Positions 51,647 through 60,753 are shown, numbered from the stretch's first letter. The stretch: 64,000 bases of DNA from an uncultured bacterium (GCA_905215465.1 CAJMPT010000001.1:57398-121397); one strand, 5' to 3'. Notes: generated by a model from the letters alone, not told the origin. A program made the numbers and translations.

Positions 51647-52804
51647 CTATTCGACGAGCTTGCCGCCCATGTACGTAGCTTCGAGGTTGAGCTCCGCGTC
51701 GAGAACGATGAAGTCGGCGTCTCGACCAGGCATGATGGAGCCGCAGGAGCCCGCGATGCCCGCAGAGCGCGCAGGAACCTCGGTTGCCATGCGCAGGGCC
51801 TGCTCCGCAGTGACGATCTGCCAGTCGTAGACGTTCTTCACTATTTGAGCGAGCGTAGCTATGGAGCCGGCGAGGCTGCTGCCGTCACGCAGGTAGCATG
51901 CACCGTCACGCATGACAACGGGAAGGCCGCCGCTCATGTACTCGCCCTCGGGCATCCCCCCGGGCCCGAGACAGTCGGTGATGAGGACCACGTGATTCCA
52001 ACCCTTGGCGTTGAGCACAGCCTTGATAGCCTCCGGAGCCACGTGATGACCGTCGCAGATAATCTCAGCGTAAGTCTCGGGCGTCGTCATGGCGCAGCCA
52101 ACGATGCCCGGCTCGCGGTGATGCAGGCCGCGCATACCGTTATAGGTGTGGACAAAGCAGGTGGCACCGGCGTTAACGGCGGCCAAGGCCTCGGCATAGG
52201 TAGCATCGGAATGGCCGATGCACGTAACGACGCCCTCCGCTGCGAGTCGCGCGCAGTACTCGGCCGAACCGCCGCGCTCTGCGGCGAGCGCGCTCTTGCG
52301 AATGCGCCCGCCAGCGGCCTTCTGCCAGGACTTGAAGTCCTCATACGACGGGTCGACAAGATACGCGGGGTTCTGGGCGCCCACATGCTTCGAGGTGAAG
52401 AAGGGGCCCTCAAGGTAGATGCCCTGAACGTGGGCACCGACAAATGATTCGTCGCGCTTTTCGTCGGCCTCGGCGATGGCGGAGCAGGCCTCTTTGATGT
52501 GCTCCGAGGACTCGGTAAAGGTCGTCGGCAACCAGCTCGTAGTGCCGCGGCGGGCGAGTTCGACGCTCGAGGCGTTGATGCCGTCGGGATCACAGTCCGT
52601 CGTGGCATGGTTATAGAAGCCGTGGATGTGCGTGTCCACAAGACCGGGGGCAATCCACTTGCCAGACTCGTCTACCACAGGCAGGCCCTCGGGAGCCTCG
52701 GCCGACCACATGCCAAACTTGTTGCCGTCAACGGTCAGGTATCCGCCCGACATAACGGCGCCGGGCAGGAGGAACCTGGCGGCTTTGATGGCGTACTTGC
52801 TCAT
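51647..52804 (-). CDS. nagA: N-acetylglucosamine/galactosamine-6-phosphate deacetylase
   Basis: This protein is 385 residues from ATG 52804 (AAGGAG six bases upstream). The amidohydrolase metal and substrate residues are visible: VDTHIHGFYNH, CIGHSDATY, HTYNGMRGLHHREPG and the catalytic Asp in LITDCLGPGGMPEG. It removes acetate from GlcNAc-6-P or GalNAc-6-P; with AgaS beside it the GalNAc form (AgaA role) is likely. It is last in the gntR-agaS-nagA run. Confidence 0.93.
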   Translation of the reverse strand: MSKYAIKAARFLLPGAVMSGGYLTVDGNKFGMWSAEAPEGLPVVDESGKWIAPGLVDTHIHGFYNHATTDCDPDGINASSVELARRGTTSWLPTTFTESSEHIKEACSAIAEADEKRDESFVGAHVQGIYLEGPFFTSKHVGAQNPAYLVDPSYEDFKSWQKAAGGRIRKSALAAERGGSAEYCARLAAEGVVTCIGHSDATYAEALAAVNAGATCFVHTYNGMRGLHHREPGIVGCAMTTPETYAEIICDGHHVAPEAIKAVLNAKGWNHVVLITDCLGPGGMPEGEYMSGGLPVVMRDGACYLRDGSSLAGSIATLAQIVKNVYDWQIVTAEQALRMATEVPARSAGIAGSCGSIMPGRDADFIVLDAELNLEATYMGGKLVE

Positions 52805-52814
52805 CACGCGCTCC

Positions 52815-53981
52815 TTAGGCGTTGAACGGGTGAATGGTCACACCCTTGACCACGCGGTTGACAGTGCCGGTCGGGCTGGGGGTGTCGGGGGTGTTGCCCA
52901 CGCGCACGGAGTTGAGGAGGCTCACGGTCTGGGCAACCATGACGAAGGGAAGCGCCAGGTAACCCTCGGGAAGCAGGTCATAGCCCTTGAAGGTAAAGCT
53001 CTCGCCACCAAAGACGGTCTCGTCGTCCTGCTGGACGGCGATGGTCTTCATGGCAATCTCGTCACCGCCGATTTCGTTGAGGATGTCGAGGTCGTACTGA
53101 CGGGTGTACTCGTCGTTGTTGACGAAGACGAACACGAGGGTCTTGTCGTCGACGAATGACTTCGGCCCGTGGCGATAACCCATAGAGGTGTCGTAGGAGG
53201 TGGCAACGAGGCCATGGGCGAGCTCGAGGATCTTGAGCTGAGACTCCTGGGCCAGACCACCGAAAGCGCCGGAGCCGAGGTAGGTCACGCGGTTGAAGTC
53301 GCAGGCGAGGTAATCGGCGATCTCCTGCTCGCGCTCCACGACCTCCTCGCCCATCTTTGCAATCTGCTCGACCCAAGCAGCCTTCTGGTCGATAGAGGCG
53401 GTGTCAAAGATGAGGGTAGCGACGAGCGTCATGCAGCTGTAGCTGCCGGTCATCGCGAAGCCCTTGTCGTTGGCACGCGGAATCAAGATGGTGTAGGCGT
53501 TCGGGTCGTCAGCAGACTCGACGGCGAGCTTGCCCTCGGGGGCGCAGGTGATGTTGATGAACTTGACGTTCTTGACGAACTGCTTTGCGATCTGGACAGC
53601 AGCGAGGGACTCGGGGCTGTTGCCAGAGCGTGCGAACGAGACGACGACGGTCGGCTCATCGGGGTTCAGGAAGTCGCGCGGCGCGCTCACGATGTCCGTC
53701 GTGGCGATGGGCTTGAAGTCATAGAGAGCCGTATTGCCGGCGTGGCGCAGATACGGAGCGCAGGTGTCGCCGACGTAGTCGGAGGTACCGGCACCGGTAA
53801 AAACGACGGAGAGACGACCGTCGCCCATGGCACGAGCCTCGGCGAGGAACTTCTCGATGCCCTCAAGGTTATCCTTGTAGATGTTGAAGGCGTCGCGCCA
53901 GAGCTCGGGCTGCTGAGCAATCTCGGCAGTGGTGATCTGGGCACCCATCTTGGTGAGCTCCGCCACATCGAACTTGAACAT
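52815..53981 (-). CDS. agaS: SIS-domain galactosamine-6-phosphate deaminase/isomerase
   Basis: This protein is 388 residues from ATG 53981 (GGAGGGAG upstream). Two SIS domains bind sugar phosphate: the first with VVFTGAGTSDYVGDT and VVSFARSGNSPES, the second with VTYLGSGAFGGLAQES and MGYRHGPKSFVDD. AgaS converts galactosamine-6-P to tagatose-6-P with loss of ammonia. It is placed between the GntR regulator and nagA. Confidence 0.9.
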   Translation of the reverse strand: MFKFDVAELTKMGAQITTAEIAQQPELWRDAFNIYKDNLEGIEKFLAEARAMGDGRLSVVFTGAGTSDYVGDTCAPYLRHAGNTALYDFKPIATTDIVSAPRDFLNPDEPTVVVSFARSGNSPESLAAVQIAKQFVKNVKFINITCAPEGKLAVESADDPNAYTILIPRANDKGFAMTGSYSCMTLVATLIFDTASIDQKAAWVEQIAKMGEEVVEREQEIADYLACDFNRVTYLGSGAFGGLAQESQLKILELAHGLVATSYDTSMGYRHGPKSFVDDKTLVFVFVNNDEYTRQYDLDILNEIGGDEIAMKTIAVQQDDETVFGGESFTFKGYDLLPEGYLALPFVMVAQTVSLLNSVRVGNTPDTPSPTGTVNRVVKGVTIHPFNA

Positions 53982-54030
53982 ATCTGCAACTCCCTCCTGC
54001 CGGCCCGCGGGCTCGGCATAGCCTGAAACG

Positions 54031-54759
54031 CTAATTGCGTGTATGGACGATCTTGTACTCGAACATATCGGCACGCGCGACGGATCGCGTGTACTCGATG
54101 ACGACGTTTTTGCTGTTATAGGTAGTGCGCACAAGATGGAGAACCGGCGAATCCTCGTCTATCTCCAGAAGCTTTGCTTCGTCAGGACGCACGGAGCGAG
54201 CGCCAAAGGCCTCCTCGGCGATTTTGATCTTCATGCGAAAATCCTGCTCCACGATCTCGTAGAGCGACTTGGACTCGACCATATGCTGCGTAAGGCCGTC
54301 GAAGACCTTTACGGGCATATAAGTCCGCTCAAGCATCATGGGGACGCCATCGGCAGAGCGCAGCCGCCTCATGCGGAAAACCGCCTCGCCTAGACGTAGA
54401 TCCATATTCTGAGCAACGAACTTGGAGGCCTCTCTAACCTCAAAATCAATAACCTCAGTATGTGGGACACGTCCCAAGGAGCGCATCTGGTCCGTGAAAC
54501 TGTACGTACCCATAAGGTCGGTCGTATCGCGCGAGACGCTCGACACGAACGTTCCCTTACCGTGCTTGCGAGTCACCAAGCCGAGCTCCTCAAGCTCAGA
54601 CATGGCAAGACGAACCGTCGTGCGCGAAAGACCATAGGTCTCGGCAAGATCGCGCTCGGAAGGCAGCGCATCGCCAGGATGCATCTCGTTTTGGATCTTG
54701 TCGCTCAGAAGGTCTACCAGCTGATCGTACAGAGGCTGCCTACGGGCTGCGGTTGCCAT
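54031..54759 (-). CDS. GntR/HutC-family regulator of the amino-sugar regulon
   Basis: This 242-residue regulator has a winged helix (about 8-75, LPSERDLAETYGLSRTTVRL then VTRKHGKGTFV) and a UTRA domain (about 95-238). It resembles NagR/DasR/AgaR regulators that bind amino-sugar phosphates. Their operators are TGGT-N4-ACCA dyads, and three such sites lie in front of this gene and the PTS genes. It is the first gene of a run with agaS and nagA. Confidence 0.88.
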   Translation of the reverse strand: MATAARRQPLYDQLVDLLSDKIQNEMHPGDALPSERDLAETYGLSRTTVRLAMSELEELGLVTRKHGKGTFVSSVSRDTTDLMGTYSFTDQMRSLGRVPHTEVIDFEVREASKFVAQNMDLRLGEAVFRMRRLRSADGVPMMLERTYMPVKVFDGLTQHMVESKSLYEIVEQDFRMKIKIAEEAFGARSVRPDEAKLLEIDEDSPVLHLVRTTYNSKNVVIEYTRSVARADMFEYKIVHTRN

Positions 54760-54867
54760 TGTGCCCCCCTTCGTTCGTGTTTTCTAGAATATGCCCAGGC
54801 TATGCATCGCGAACGAGGCGACTCTCGCGGTTCTCGCCGTGACGCATAATCCAACCATACCGCAAAT

Positions 54868-54879
54868 TGGTACCTACCA
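54868..54879. promoter_or_regulatory. DasR/NagR-type operator upstream of the GntR gene
   Basis: TGGTACCTACCA is a TGGT-N4-ACCA dyad located 109 bases upstream of the regulator start, fitting autoregulation. Confidence 0.7.
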
Positions 54880-54890
54880 CTTGTTTGAAA

Positions 54891-54924
54891 AAGAGAGGCG
54901 CGCGGGCGCGAACCCGCGCGCCTC
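54891..54924 (-). terminator. rho-independent terminator of the mannose-family PTS operon
   Basis: A 12-bp perfect stem (GAGGCGCGCGGG / CCCGCGCGCCTC), six-base loop, then TCTTTTT on the minus strand, after the EIID gene. Confidence 0.88.
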
Positions 54925-54942
54925 CCTGTCGGAAGGCTACTG

Positions 54943-55992
54943 CTACGCCCAGATTCCGAAGAATCCGCCAACAATGCCGAGGACGAGCATAAGGACGATG
55001 CCCTTCATCGGGGTGAAGTTGTGCTTGGCGAAGAGGTAGTAGAGAAGCATGACCAGCGCGAGCGGGATGAGCTTCGGGCAGATCGAGTCGAGGATGGAGG
55101 CGAAGTCAACGGTGACCGGAGTCTCCACCATCTCCATGTAGGTGATCTCGCTCATGCCGTTGCCCAGGTCGGTAGCGCCGGCGACGACCTTGTTGCCCTC
55201 GGCGTCGACACTCTTGAGGGCGTTGCCCTCGGCGTCGACCATGCCGGACGTGGTGACGCCCTCATCGTTCTTCGAGATGACCTCGAAGTTGGAGACCTCG
55301 TCGTTGGAGACGACGGCGGTGTGCGCCACGTAGGACTCAGAAGAGCCGTTGGGGATGGTCAGGGCAATCTGGGTGCCGCCCATGGTGACGGTCAGGCAGC
55401 CAACGACGAAGACGCCGAGGATGGAGGCCGCACGAGTGAACGCCTTCATATTGTCCATGAGGGCGTCGATTGCCTGGGTGCCCATCTTGTAGGACCAGTT
55501 CATCAGGCCAAAGCGAATGGCGAACTGGATGATGTTGAAGATGAGCAGGAAGACGATCGGGCCGGCGATGTTGCCAGCAATGGCCATCTGGGAGGTGATA
55601 CCGGCCAGGATGGGCACGAGGGTCATCCAGAAGAGGGCGTCGCCGATGCCGCCGAGCGGGCCCATGAGGGAGACGCGGACGGCGCGGATGGTCGGGATGT
55701 CGGCCTTGTTCTGCTCAAGGGACAGGCAGATGCCCATAGCGAACGTGACCAGGAACGGGTGGATGTTGAAGAACTCCATGTTGTGGGTCATGGAGGTGGC
55801 GAGGTCATCCTTGTCGGTGTGGATCTTCTCCAGGCCCGGGAGGATGGAGTACAGCCAGCCAGCGGCCTGCATGCGCTCGTAGTTGAAGGACGCCTGCAGG
55901 AAGCAGGAACGCCAGGCCATCTTGTTCAGGGTCTTCTGATCGAGATCAGGAGCCGGCGTGAGGTTCTTATAGGTCGTGGCGTTAGATGCCAT
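54943..55992 (-). CDS. PTS EIID component, mannose family (AgaD-like)
   Basis: This is about 349 residues from ATG 55992, which overlaps the EIIC stop by 11 bases. EIID signatures are visible: MAWRSCFLQASFNYERMQ, GWLYSILPGLEKI, MGPLGGIGDALFW and a C-terminal FTPMKGIVLMLVLGIVGGFFG. It is longer than the usual 275-305 residues because of a Val/Asp/Glu-rich insertion (about 220-305) between the last helices, likely extracytoplasmic. It partners with EIIC to import an amino sugar. Confidence 0.92.
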   Translation of the reverse strand: MASNATTYKNLTPAPDLDQKTLNKMAWRSCFLQASFNYERMQAAGWLYSILPGLEKIHTDKDDLATSMTHNMEFFNIHPFLVTFAMGICLSLEQNKADIPTIRAVRVSLMGPLGGIGDALFWMTLVPILAGITSQMAIAGNIAGPIVFLLIFNIIQFAIRFGLMNWSYKMGTQAIDALMDNMKAFTRAASILGVFVVGCLTVTMGGTQIALTIPNGSSESYVAHTAVVSNDEVSNFEVISKNDEGVTTSGMVDAEGNALKSVDAEGNKVVAGATDLGNGMSEITYMEMVETPVTVDFASILDSICPKLIPLALVMLLYYLFAKHNFTPMKGIVLMLVLGIVGGFFGIWA

Positions 55993-56782
55993 CCTCCTCA
56001 CCTCCGTCCTCAAGAGCAACGGCACCCTTCAGCTCGGTCTGCTGCTGGAAGTCCCAGAAAGCGATGCCGAAGCCGATGAAGGCCAGGATGAGCAGAGCAG
56101 GGGTGGCAAGAGCCGGGATGTTGCCCACGACGAGGGCGAGGCCGAAGCCCATGAAGTAGAAGCCCCACATATCGCGGCTCATCATGAACTTGAGCAGGAT
56201 GCCGAAGCCCACGAAGCGCATCATGCCACCGGCGGCGGAGAGGCCAGCGGAGAGCCATGCGGGGATGGCGTCGACGACGGCCTGGCCCATGGTGGCGCCA
56301 CCGATGAAGAACAGGGTGACGACGATGCCGAAGATGAGGCCGAGGAGGCACATTGCGAGGTAGTTGATGTGCTCAATGCCCTTGGGGTTGGCCTCAGCAG
56401 CGTACTGATCAGCCTTGGACATCAGGGGGGACATGATGGTGAAGATCAGGGTCACGCCGTACTGGCCCAGGAGCGAGAACGGGATGGCCATCGCAACGGC
56501 CGCGTTCGGGTCGAGGTCCAGGGAGATCGCGAGCACCGCAGCCATGATGCCGCCGACGACGGCGTTGGGGGGCTGGGCACCTCCAATCGGCATGTTACCG
56601 ATGGTCATCAGCTGGTAGGTGCCGCCAACGATGAGGCCGGTGGTGACATCGCCCAGGATGAGGCCGACCACCATGCCAGTGACGATCGGCTGATACAGAG
56701 ACTCGAGGAAGCTGAACTGATCGATAGCCGCGATGAACGTGACCACGAAGACCAGTGCGACCTGGATGACTGAGTATTCCAT
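55982..56782 (-). CDS. PTS EIIC component, mannose family (AgaC-like)
   Basis: This 266-residue membrane permease has the family signatures AAIDQFSFLESLYQPIVTG, GGTYQLMTIG and GGAQPPNAVVGGIMA. An AAGGAGGAG site precedes the ATG. It forms the transport channel with EIID. The AgaC (N-acetylgalactosamine) reading rests on operon context. Confidence 0.92.
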   Translation of the reverse strand: MEYSVIQVALVFVVTFIAAIDQFSFLESLYQPIVTGMVVGLILGDVTTGLIVGGTYQLMTIGNMPIGGAQPPNAVVGGIMAAVLAISLDLDPNAAVAMAIPFSLLGQYGVTLIFTIMSPLMSKADQYAAEANPKGIEHINYLAMCLLGLIFGIVVTLFFIGGATMGQAVVDAIPAWLSAGLSAAGGMMRFVGFGILLKFMMSRDMWGFYFMGFGLALVVGNIPALATPALLILAFIGFGIAFWDFQQQTELKGAVALEDGGEEDGI

Positions 56783-56886
56783 CTTTGCTCCTCCTTTCCT
56801 TTTGTCGTCTTCCCCTCATTAGGGGACCAATTGACTATGCTCAGCCGCATTTGCGGTAAGAACCGAACTACTGGCGCGCCTTGACC

Positions 56887-57369
56887 TTACGAGAAGAGCT
56901 TGTCGGTATTCTCGACCGGGGTGGACGGGACGCGCTGGATAGAAAGCTCGACGCCGAGATCCTGGAGCTTGCGGAAGGCAGCAACGTCGGCATCGTCGAC
57001 AGCAACAGAAGTAGCGACCTGGCGCTTGCCATCGGACATGTGCATGTTGCCGATGTTGAGCTTCTTGATGGGCACGCCGCCCTCAACGAGGCGGACGACG
57101 TCCTCGGGGGTCTCGCACACAATAAAGATGTGCTGACGCGGAGCGGCCTTGTGGATGACGTCGATGGTCTTCTGAATCGAGAAGTAACGGGTGGCAACTC
57201 CCTGGGGGGCGGCCATGTTCATGAGGTTCTGACGCATCTTGTTGCCAGCGACCTCATCGTTGGCCACGAGAATGAGGTTCGCGCCGACGGTGGAGGTCCA
57301 CTGAGTGGCGACCTGGCCGTGAATGAGACGGTTGTCGATGCGGACGAGAACGATGTTGGGCTCTGCCAT
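56887..57369 (-). CDS. PTS EIIB component, mannose family
   Basis: This is about 160 residues from ATG 57369 (GAGAGGAAG upstream). The phosphohistidine is in VRIDNRLIHGQVATQW. It transfers phosphate from the EIIA to the entering sugar. A gap of 104 bases separates it from the EIIC gene, with no terminator in it. Confidence 0.93.
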   Translation of the reverse strand: MAEPNIVLVRIDNRLIHGQVATQWTSTVGANLILVANDEVAGNKMRQNLMNMAAPQGVATRYFSIQKTIDVIHKAAPRQHIFIVCETPEDVVRLVEGGVPIKKLNIGNMHMSDGKRQVATSVAVDDADVAAFRKLQDLGVELSIQRVPSTPVENTDKLFS

Positions 57370-57426
57370 GATGACTTCCTCTCTACATGCTCCTTCGGGA
57401 GCGCTCAATACCTGCTTGCAATAACG

Positions 57427-57717
57427 CTACTTGTCCAAGACCTCCTGGACGGCATAGCGGGAAACCTCAATGACTGCGCCGGACTTGATCTCGATATCGC
57501 AGGTCTCCTCGCCGACTCGCACAAGCTTGCCAATGAGACCATTCGAGAAGGCGACTTTCTTTCCGGGGGCGAGCTCGGTGTGAACGTCCTTGTAGTAATC
57601 CTTCTGCTTTCTCATGCGAAGGTAATTGCTCACCGTGAAGAACACGCCAATAACGGTGAAGAACACGAGAAAGACGATGGAGGAGGCGAGGATGTTCTCC
57701 ATGAAGTTCTCGGGCAT
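57427..57717 (-). CDS. YajC-like small membrane protein in the PTS operon
   Basis: This 96-residue protein has one helix (about 9-30, ILASSIVFLVFFTVIGVFFTV) and a cytoplasmic beta domain (LAPGKKVAFSNGLIGKLVRV) that match YajC, the SecDF-associated translocase subunit. Its ATG overlaps the EIIA stop by one base, so it is a true operon member. YajC-like genes are also found in streptococcal mannose-family PTS loci for glycosaminoglycans. It may be a PTS-specialised paralogue. Confidence 0.8.
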   Translation of the reverse strand: MPENFMENILASSIVFLVFFTVIGVFFTVSNYLRMRKQKDYYKDVHTELAPGKKVAFSNGLIGKLVRVGEETCDIEIKSGAVIEVSRYAVQEVLDK

Positions 57718-58163
57718 TACAGACCATCCTCCTCGCAGAACAGGTCGTCGTCATCAGAGTCATCGGCAACCTCGAGCTTCTTGTGGTCAACGCCCATCTT
57801 GCCGGAGGCAAGGGCGCACTCGACGAGCTCATCAACGGTGGAGTCGGGCATGCGGGTCGAGAGCGTCTCAAGCAGCATGGGGAGGTTGGTGCCGGTGACG
57901 ACCTCAACGCCCGGCATGACAGAGGCGGCCATCATGGCCTGATTGAAGGGAGTGCCGCCCATGAGATCGCAGAAGACGACGACGCCGTCGCAGGCGGAGG
58001 CCATCTCGGAAATCGCGCCGGCGAGCCTATCGCCGAAGGTGGCAGCCTCATCCTCGTGGAAAGAAACGGCCTGGAAGAACTCCTGCGGGCCGCCAACCAT
58101 CTCAAGCGCGCCGCCGAGACCCTCGGCGAAGGTCCCGTGTCCAGTGAGGATACAACCGACCAT
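57717..58163 (-). CDS. PTS EIIA component, mannose family
   Basis: This 148-residue EIIA has its phosphohistidine in GCILTGHGTFAEGL and the conserved FCDLMGGTPFNQAM. The acidic C-terminus (DDSDDDDLFCEED) is unusual. It is the first gene of IIA-YajC-IIB-IIC-IID; two operator-like dyads lie upstream. Confidence 0.92.
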   Translation of the reverse strand: MVGCILTGHGTFAEGLGGALEMVGGPQEFFQAVSFHEDEAATFGDRLAGAISEMASACDGVVVFCDLMGGTPFNQAMMAASVMPGVEVVTGTNLPMLLETLSTRMPDSTVDELVECALASGKMGVDHKKLEVADDSDDDDLFCEEDGL

Positions 58164-58285
58164 GTGTGCTTCTCCTTAATGACGGGCCCTTCTCGAGCCT
58201 GTTTATTGCCGTCGAGAAGAACCCTACGATTCTTGAATTTCGCTTTGGTGCCGAGAACGTTGCCCCGTGCTGCCATTCAGTTAAC

Positions 58286-58297
58286 TGGTTGTAACCA
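58286..58297. promoter_or_regulatory. DasR/NagR-type operator in front of the PTS operon
   Basis: TGGTTGTAACCA is a TGGT-N4-ACCA dyad 123 bases upstream of the EIIA start. A minus-strand TATAGT at about 58313-58318 could be the -10, putting the site just downstream, in a position to block transcription. Confidence 0.65.
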
Positions 58298-58319
58298 ATG
58301 GCGAGTAAGGTCACTATAG

Positions 58320-58825
58320 CTTGAAATGTTCCAAGAATCCTTCACAAGCTTAACAAACGGGCAAATATACCGCTTACCCTTGAATTTACTACCGCTCACG
58401 GCGTTATTTAGTGGCTACCAGCGCATTTACGAACTTGTTCATATAAGTCTCTTTACTTTTTTGAGTGGAGACCTCAAGCAAATCTCTTTCCTTTGCTTTG
58501 TTTTATATGAAGATAATCGCTCTCAAGGTGGTTCATATGGTAGGTACCAGTGATTGCCATTGAGCCTTCTACGGGCGTTTATAAAGAAACTGGGGCTCAT
58601 CCAGCAACAACGGGCCAGACGGTCGAATATTTGCCTGTTTTCTTTGATTAGGCCCAAAAGAAAACTATCGAAAGAGATGGTTTTGGCAGATAACCGCCCG
58701 TGCAATGAAACCGGTTACGCAAACAGATAACCCCACGGTTTCGGCCTTTTCGGTGCCGTTAACATGGGGTTACGCCGTTATTCGGTCTCGGTCCGTTAAG
58801 TGAAGGCCGTTTCAAAGCCCCGTTC
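58320..58825. other. AT-rich intergenic region
   Basis: This is about 500 bases, clearly lower in GC than the surroundings, between the EIIA promoter and the DeoR gene end. It holds the dyad at 58538 and a GC-containing inverted repeat (AACCCCA at 58730, TGGGGTT at 58765). I see no convincing gene; a 75-codon open frame lacks a ribosome binding site. Confidence 0.5.
58538..58549. promoter_or_regulatory. distal DasR/NagR-type dyad
   Basis: TGGTAGGTACCA is the exact reverse complement of the site at 54868-54879. It is 375 bases upstream of EIIA; it may serve a distal promoter or allow looping. Confidence 0.6.
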
Positions 58826-59599
58826 TCAGGCAAGGAGGAGCTGACAGGAAAGCTCCTCGAGGTCCGCAAGGACCACTCCATCCGGATCGGCATCCATCAC
58901 CACAGCATCCGCATCGCCGAGCGTACCGAACCACATGAGCCCCCGAGCCCCCACCTTGCTCGAGTCCATGAGCACATACGTAGTGTCCGCGCAGGCAAGA
59001 AACGCGCGCTTGAGCTCAGCCATCTCTTGGTTATTGGTCATAAGGCCTCGCCCAGGAGCATATGCCGTCGGCGTGACAAAAGCCTTGTCCGGACGCAGAA
59101 GCTCGAGCGATCGCAGAGCAATGGGACCGTCAGTGTAGCGGTGGCCCTTGCGCAGGCTTCCACCGAGCATAATCACATCGAGCGCCGGCATCGACCGGTC
59201 AACGAAGTCGGCAACGGTGAAGTCATCCGTAACCACCGTAACGGAGGCCCGTCCCGCGAGCGCCCGGACAAACTCAAGCGACGTTGTCCCAGAGTCGACC
59301 AGGATAGAGTCGCCATCGGCAACGAGTTCGGCCGCGCGGCGCGCAATCGCTCGCTTGGCATCAACGTTCACATTGACACGTTTGTCTTGGACCGACACCG
59401 TAAGCGTGCGCGAGAGCGAAGTTGCGCCGCCGTGGGTGCGTCGGAGTTTTCCATCGCGCTCCAGGGCATCGAGATCTGCACGGGCCGTCACACGCGAGAC
59501 GCCAAACGCATCGGCCAGCTGTCCCACCTGCACAGACGTGTTTCTCTCCAACATGGAGAGAATGGCTACGCGGCGTTCCTCTGACGACATCCGTGGCAT
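58826..59599 (-). CDS. DeoR-family regulator 1
   Basis: This 257-residue repressor has a winged helix (about 8-60, VGQLADAFGVSRVTARADLD then RRTHGGATS) and a C-terminal sugar-phosphate-binding domain of the DeoR/GlpR type (ILVDSGTTSLEF, VVTDDFTVA, MLGGSLRKGHRY, MDSSKVG). It is divergent from the aldolase-kinase pair, so probably controls it. AGAGGT upstream favours the ATG at 59599. Confidence 0.9.
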   Translation of the reverse strand: MPRMSSEERRVAILSMLERNTSVQVGQLADAFGVSRVTARADLDALERDGKLRRTHGGATSLSRTLTVSVQDKRVNVNVDAKRAIARRAAELVADGDSILVDSGTTSLEFVRALAGRASVTVVTDDFTVADFVDRSMPALDVIMLGGSLRKGHRYTDGPIALRSLELLRPDKAFVTPTAYAPGRGLMTNNQEMAELKRAFLACADTTYVLMDSSKVGARGLMWFGTLGDADAVVMDADPDGVVLADLEELSCQLLLA

Positions 59600-59892
59600 G
59601 AGCGCACCTCTCGCTTAGAGAAATATGCAGGAAATGTGTTTTCCTTTAGTTGCCTTAGAGACAAGCTAGCACATTTCTTTTTCTTTCCAATGACAATCTG
59701 CCGAATGTGCGGGTGATTTTCACCTGTCGCAAGAGTCCTGCGGCGCGCCATCCCACCTGCGTTTGCTTTCCGCTCACCCGCCGAAGCGCAGTGAGCATAC
59801 TTCGCTTCTATCCACCTGACCTGCGCCGGAGCAATACAATGGCCCCAAGTTCAGTCGGTGCCGGCCCGGCCGGCAGGCGAAAGGAGAACCAA
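59600..59892. promoter_or_regulatory. divergent promoter region, DeoR 1 / tagatose-bisphosphate aldolase
   Basis: These 293 bases hold both promoters. The first 90 bases are AT-rich (GAAAATGTGTTTTCC-like at 59632-59645). I cannot place the operator confidently. Confidence 0.45.
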
Positions 59893-60744
59893 ATGCTCGT
59901 CACCACCAAGGAGATGCTGCTCGACGCCCAGGCAGGACACTACGCCGTCGGCGCCTTCAACGTCGAGAGCCTTGAGTTCGTCATGGCCGTCATCAAGGCC
60001 GCCGAGGACAAGAAGAGCCCGGTCATCATGCAGACCACCCCGGGCACCGTCAAGTACGCCAACCTCGACTACTTCGCCGCCATGTGCAAGGTGGCCGCCG
60101 ACGCCGCGAGCGTCCCCGTGGCCATCCACCTCGACCACGGCGACGGCTTCGACCGCTGCGTCCAGGCCATGCACGCCGGCTACACCTCCGTCATGATCGA
60201 CGGCTCCCACGTGCCGTTCGAGGACAACATCGCGCTCACCGCCTCCGTGACCAAGGTCGCGGCGCCCCTGGGCATCCCCGTCGAGGCCGAGCTCGGCAAG
60301 GTCGGCGGCAAGGAGGACGACGGCCCGGCGGTCGAGGGCGAGAACCCCTACACCGACCCGGACGAGGCCGAGGAGTTTGTCGCGCGCACCGGCTGCGGCT
60401 CCCTCGCCGTCGGCGTGGGCACCGCCCACGGCGTCTACAAGGGCACCCCGCACATCGAGCAGGGCGTCCTGAAGGAGATCCGCTCCCGCCTCGAGATCCC
60501 GCTGGTGCTCCACGGCACCTCCGGCGTGCCCGACGACCAAGTCGCCGAGGCCATCCGCAACGGCATCTGCAAGGTCAACTACGCCACCGAGCTGCGCCAG
60601 GCCTTCACCAAGGGCTTCATGGGCTTCATGGCCGCCAACCCCGACTGCTTCGACCCGAAGAAGCCCAGCAAGCCCGGCATGCAGGAGATCTACGACGTCG
60701 TGGCCTCCCATATGGACAACCTCGGCTCCACCAACAAGGCCTAG
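59893..60744 (+). CDS. class II tagatose/fructose-bisphosphate aldolase (KbaY/GatY type)
   Basis: This protein is 283 residues from ATG 59893 (AAAGGAG upstream). Class II Zn2+ sites are visible: IHLDHGDGFDRC, GTAHGVYKGTPH and VLHGTSGVPDDQ. Cleaves tagatose-1,6-bisphosphate to DHAP and glyceraldehyde-3-P if the pathway reading is right; fructose bisphosphate is the alternative. A second homologue lies in the other sugar locus (18387-19268). Confidence 0.9.
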   Translation: MLVTTKEMLLDAQAGHYAVGAFNVESLEFVMAVIKAAEDKKSPVIMQTTPGTVKYANLDYFAAMCKVAADAASVPVAIHLDHGDGFDRCVQAMHAGYTSVMIDGSHVPFEDNIALTASVTKVAAPLGIPVEAELGKVGGKEDDGPAVEGENPYTDPDEAEEFVARTGCGSLAVGVGTAHGVYKGTPHIEQGVLKEIRSRLEIPLVLHGTSGVPDDQVAEAIRNGICKVNYATELRQAFTKGFMGFMAANPDCFDPKKPSKPGMQEIYDVVASHMDNLGSTNKA

Positions 60745-60753
60745 GTGCCCGCG

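Noticed and set aside
58326..58553. 75-codon gene in the AT-rich gap
   Set aside because: No ribosome binding site or homology, and composition is that of non-coding DNA; it also covers the orphan operator.
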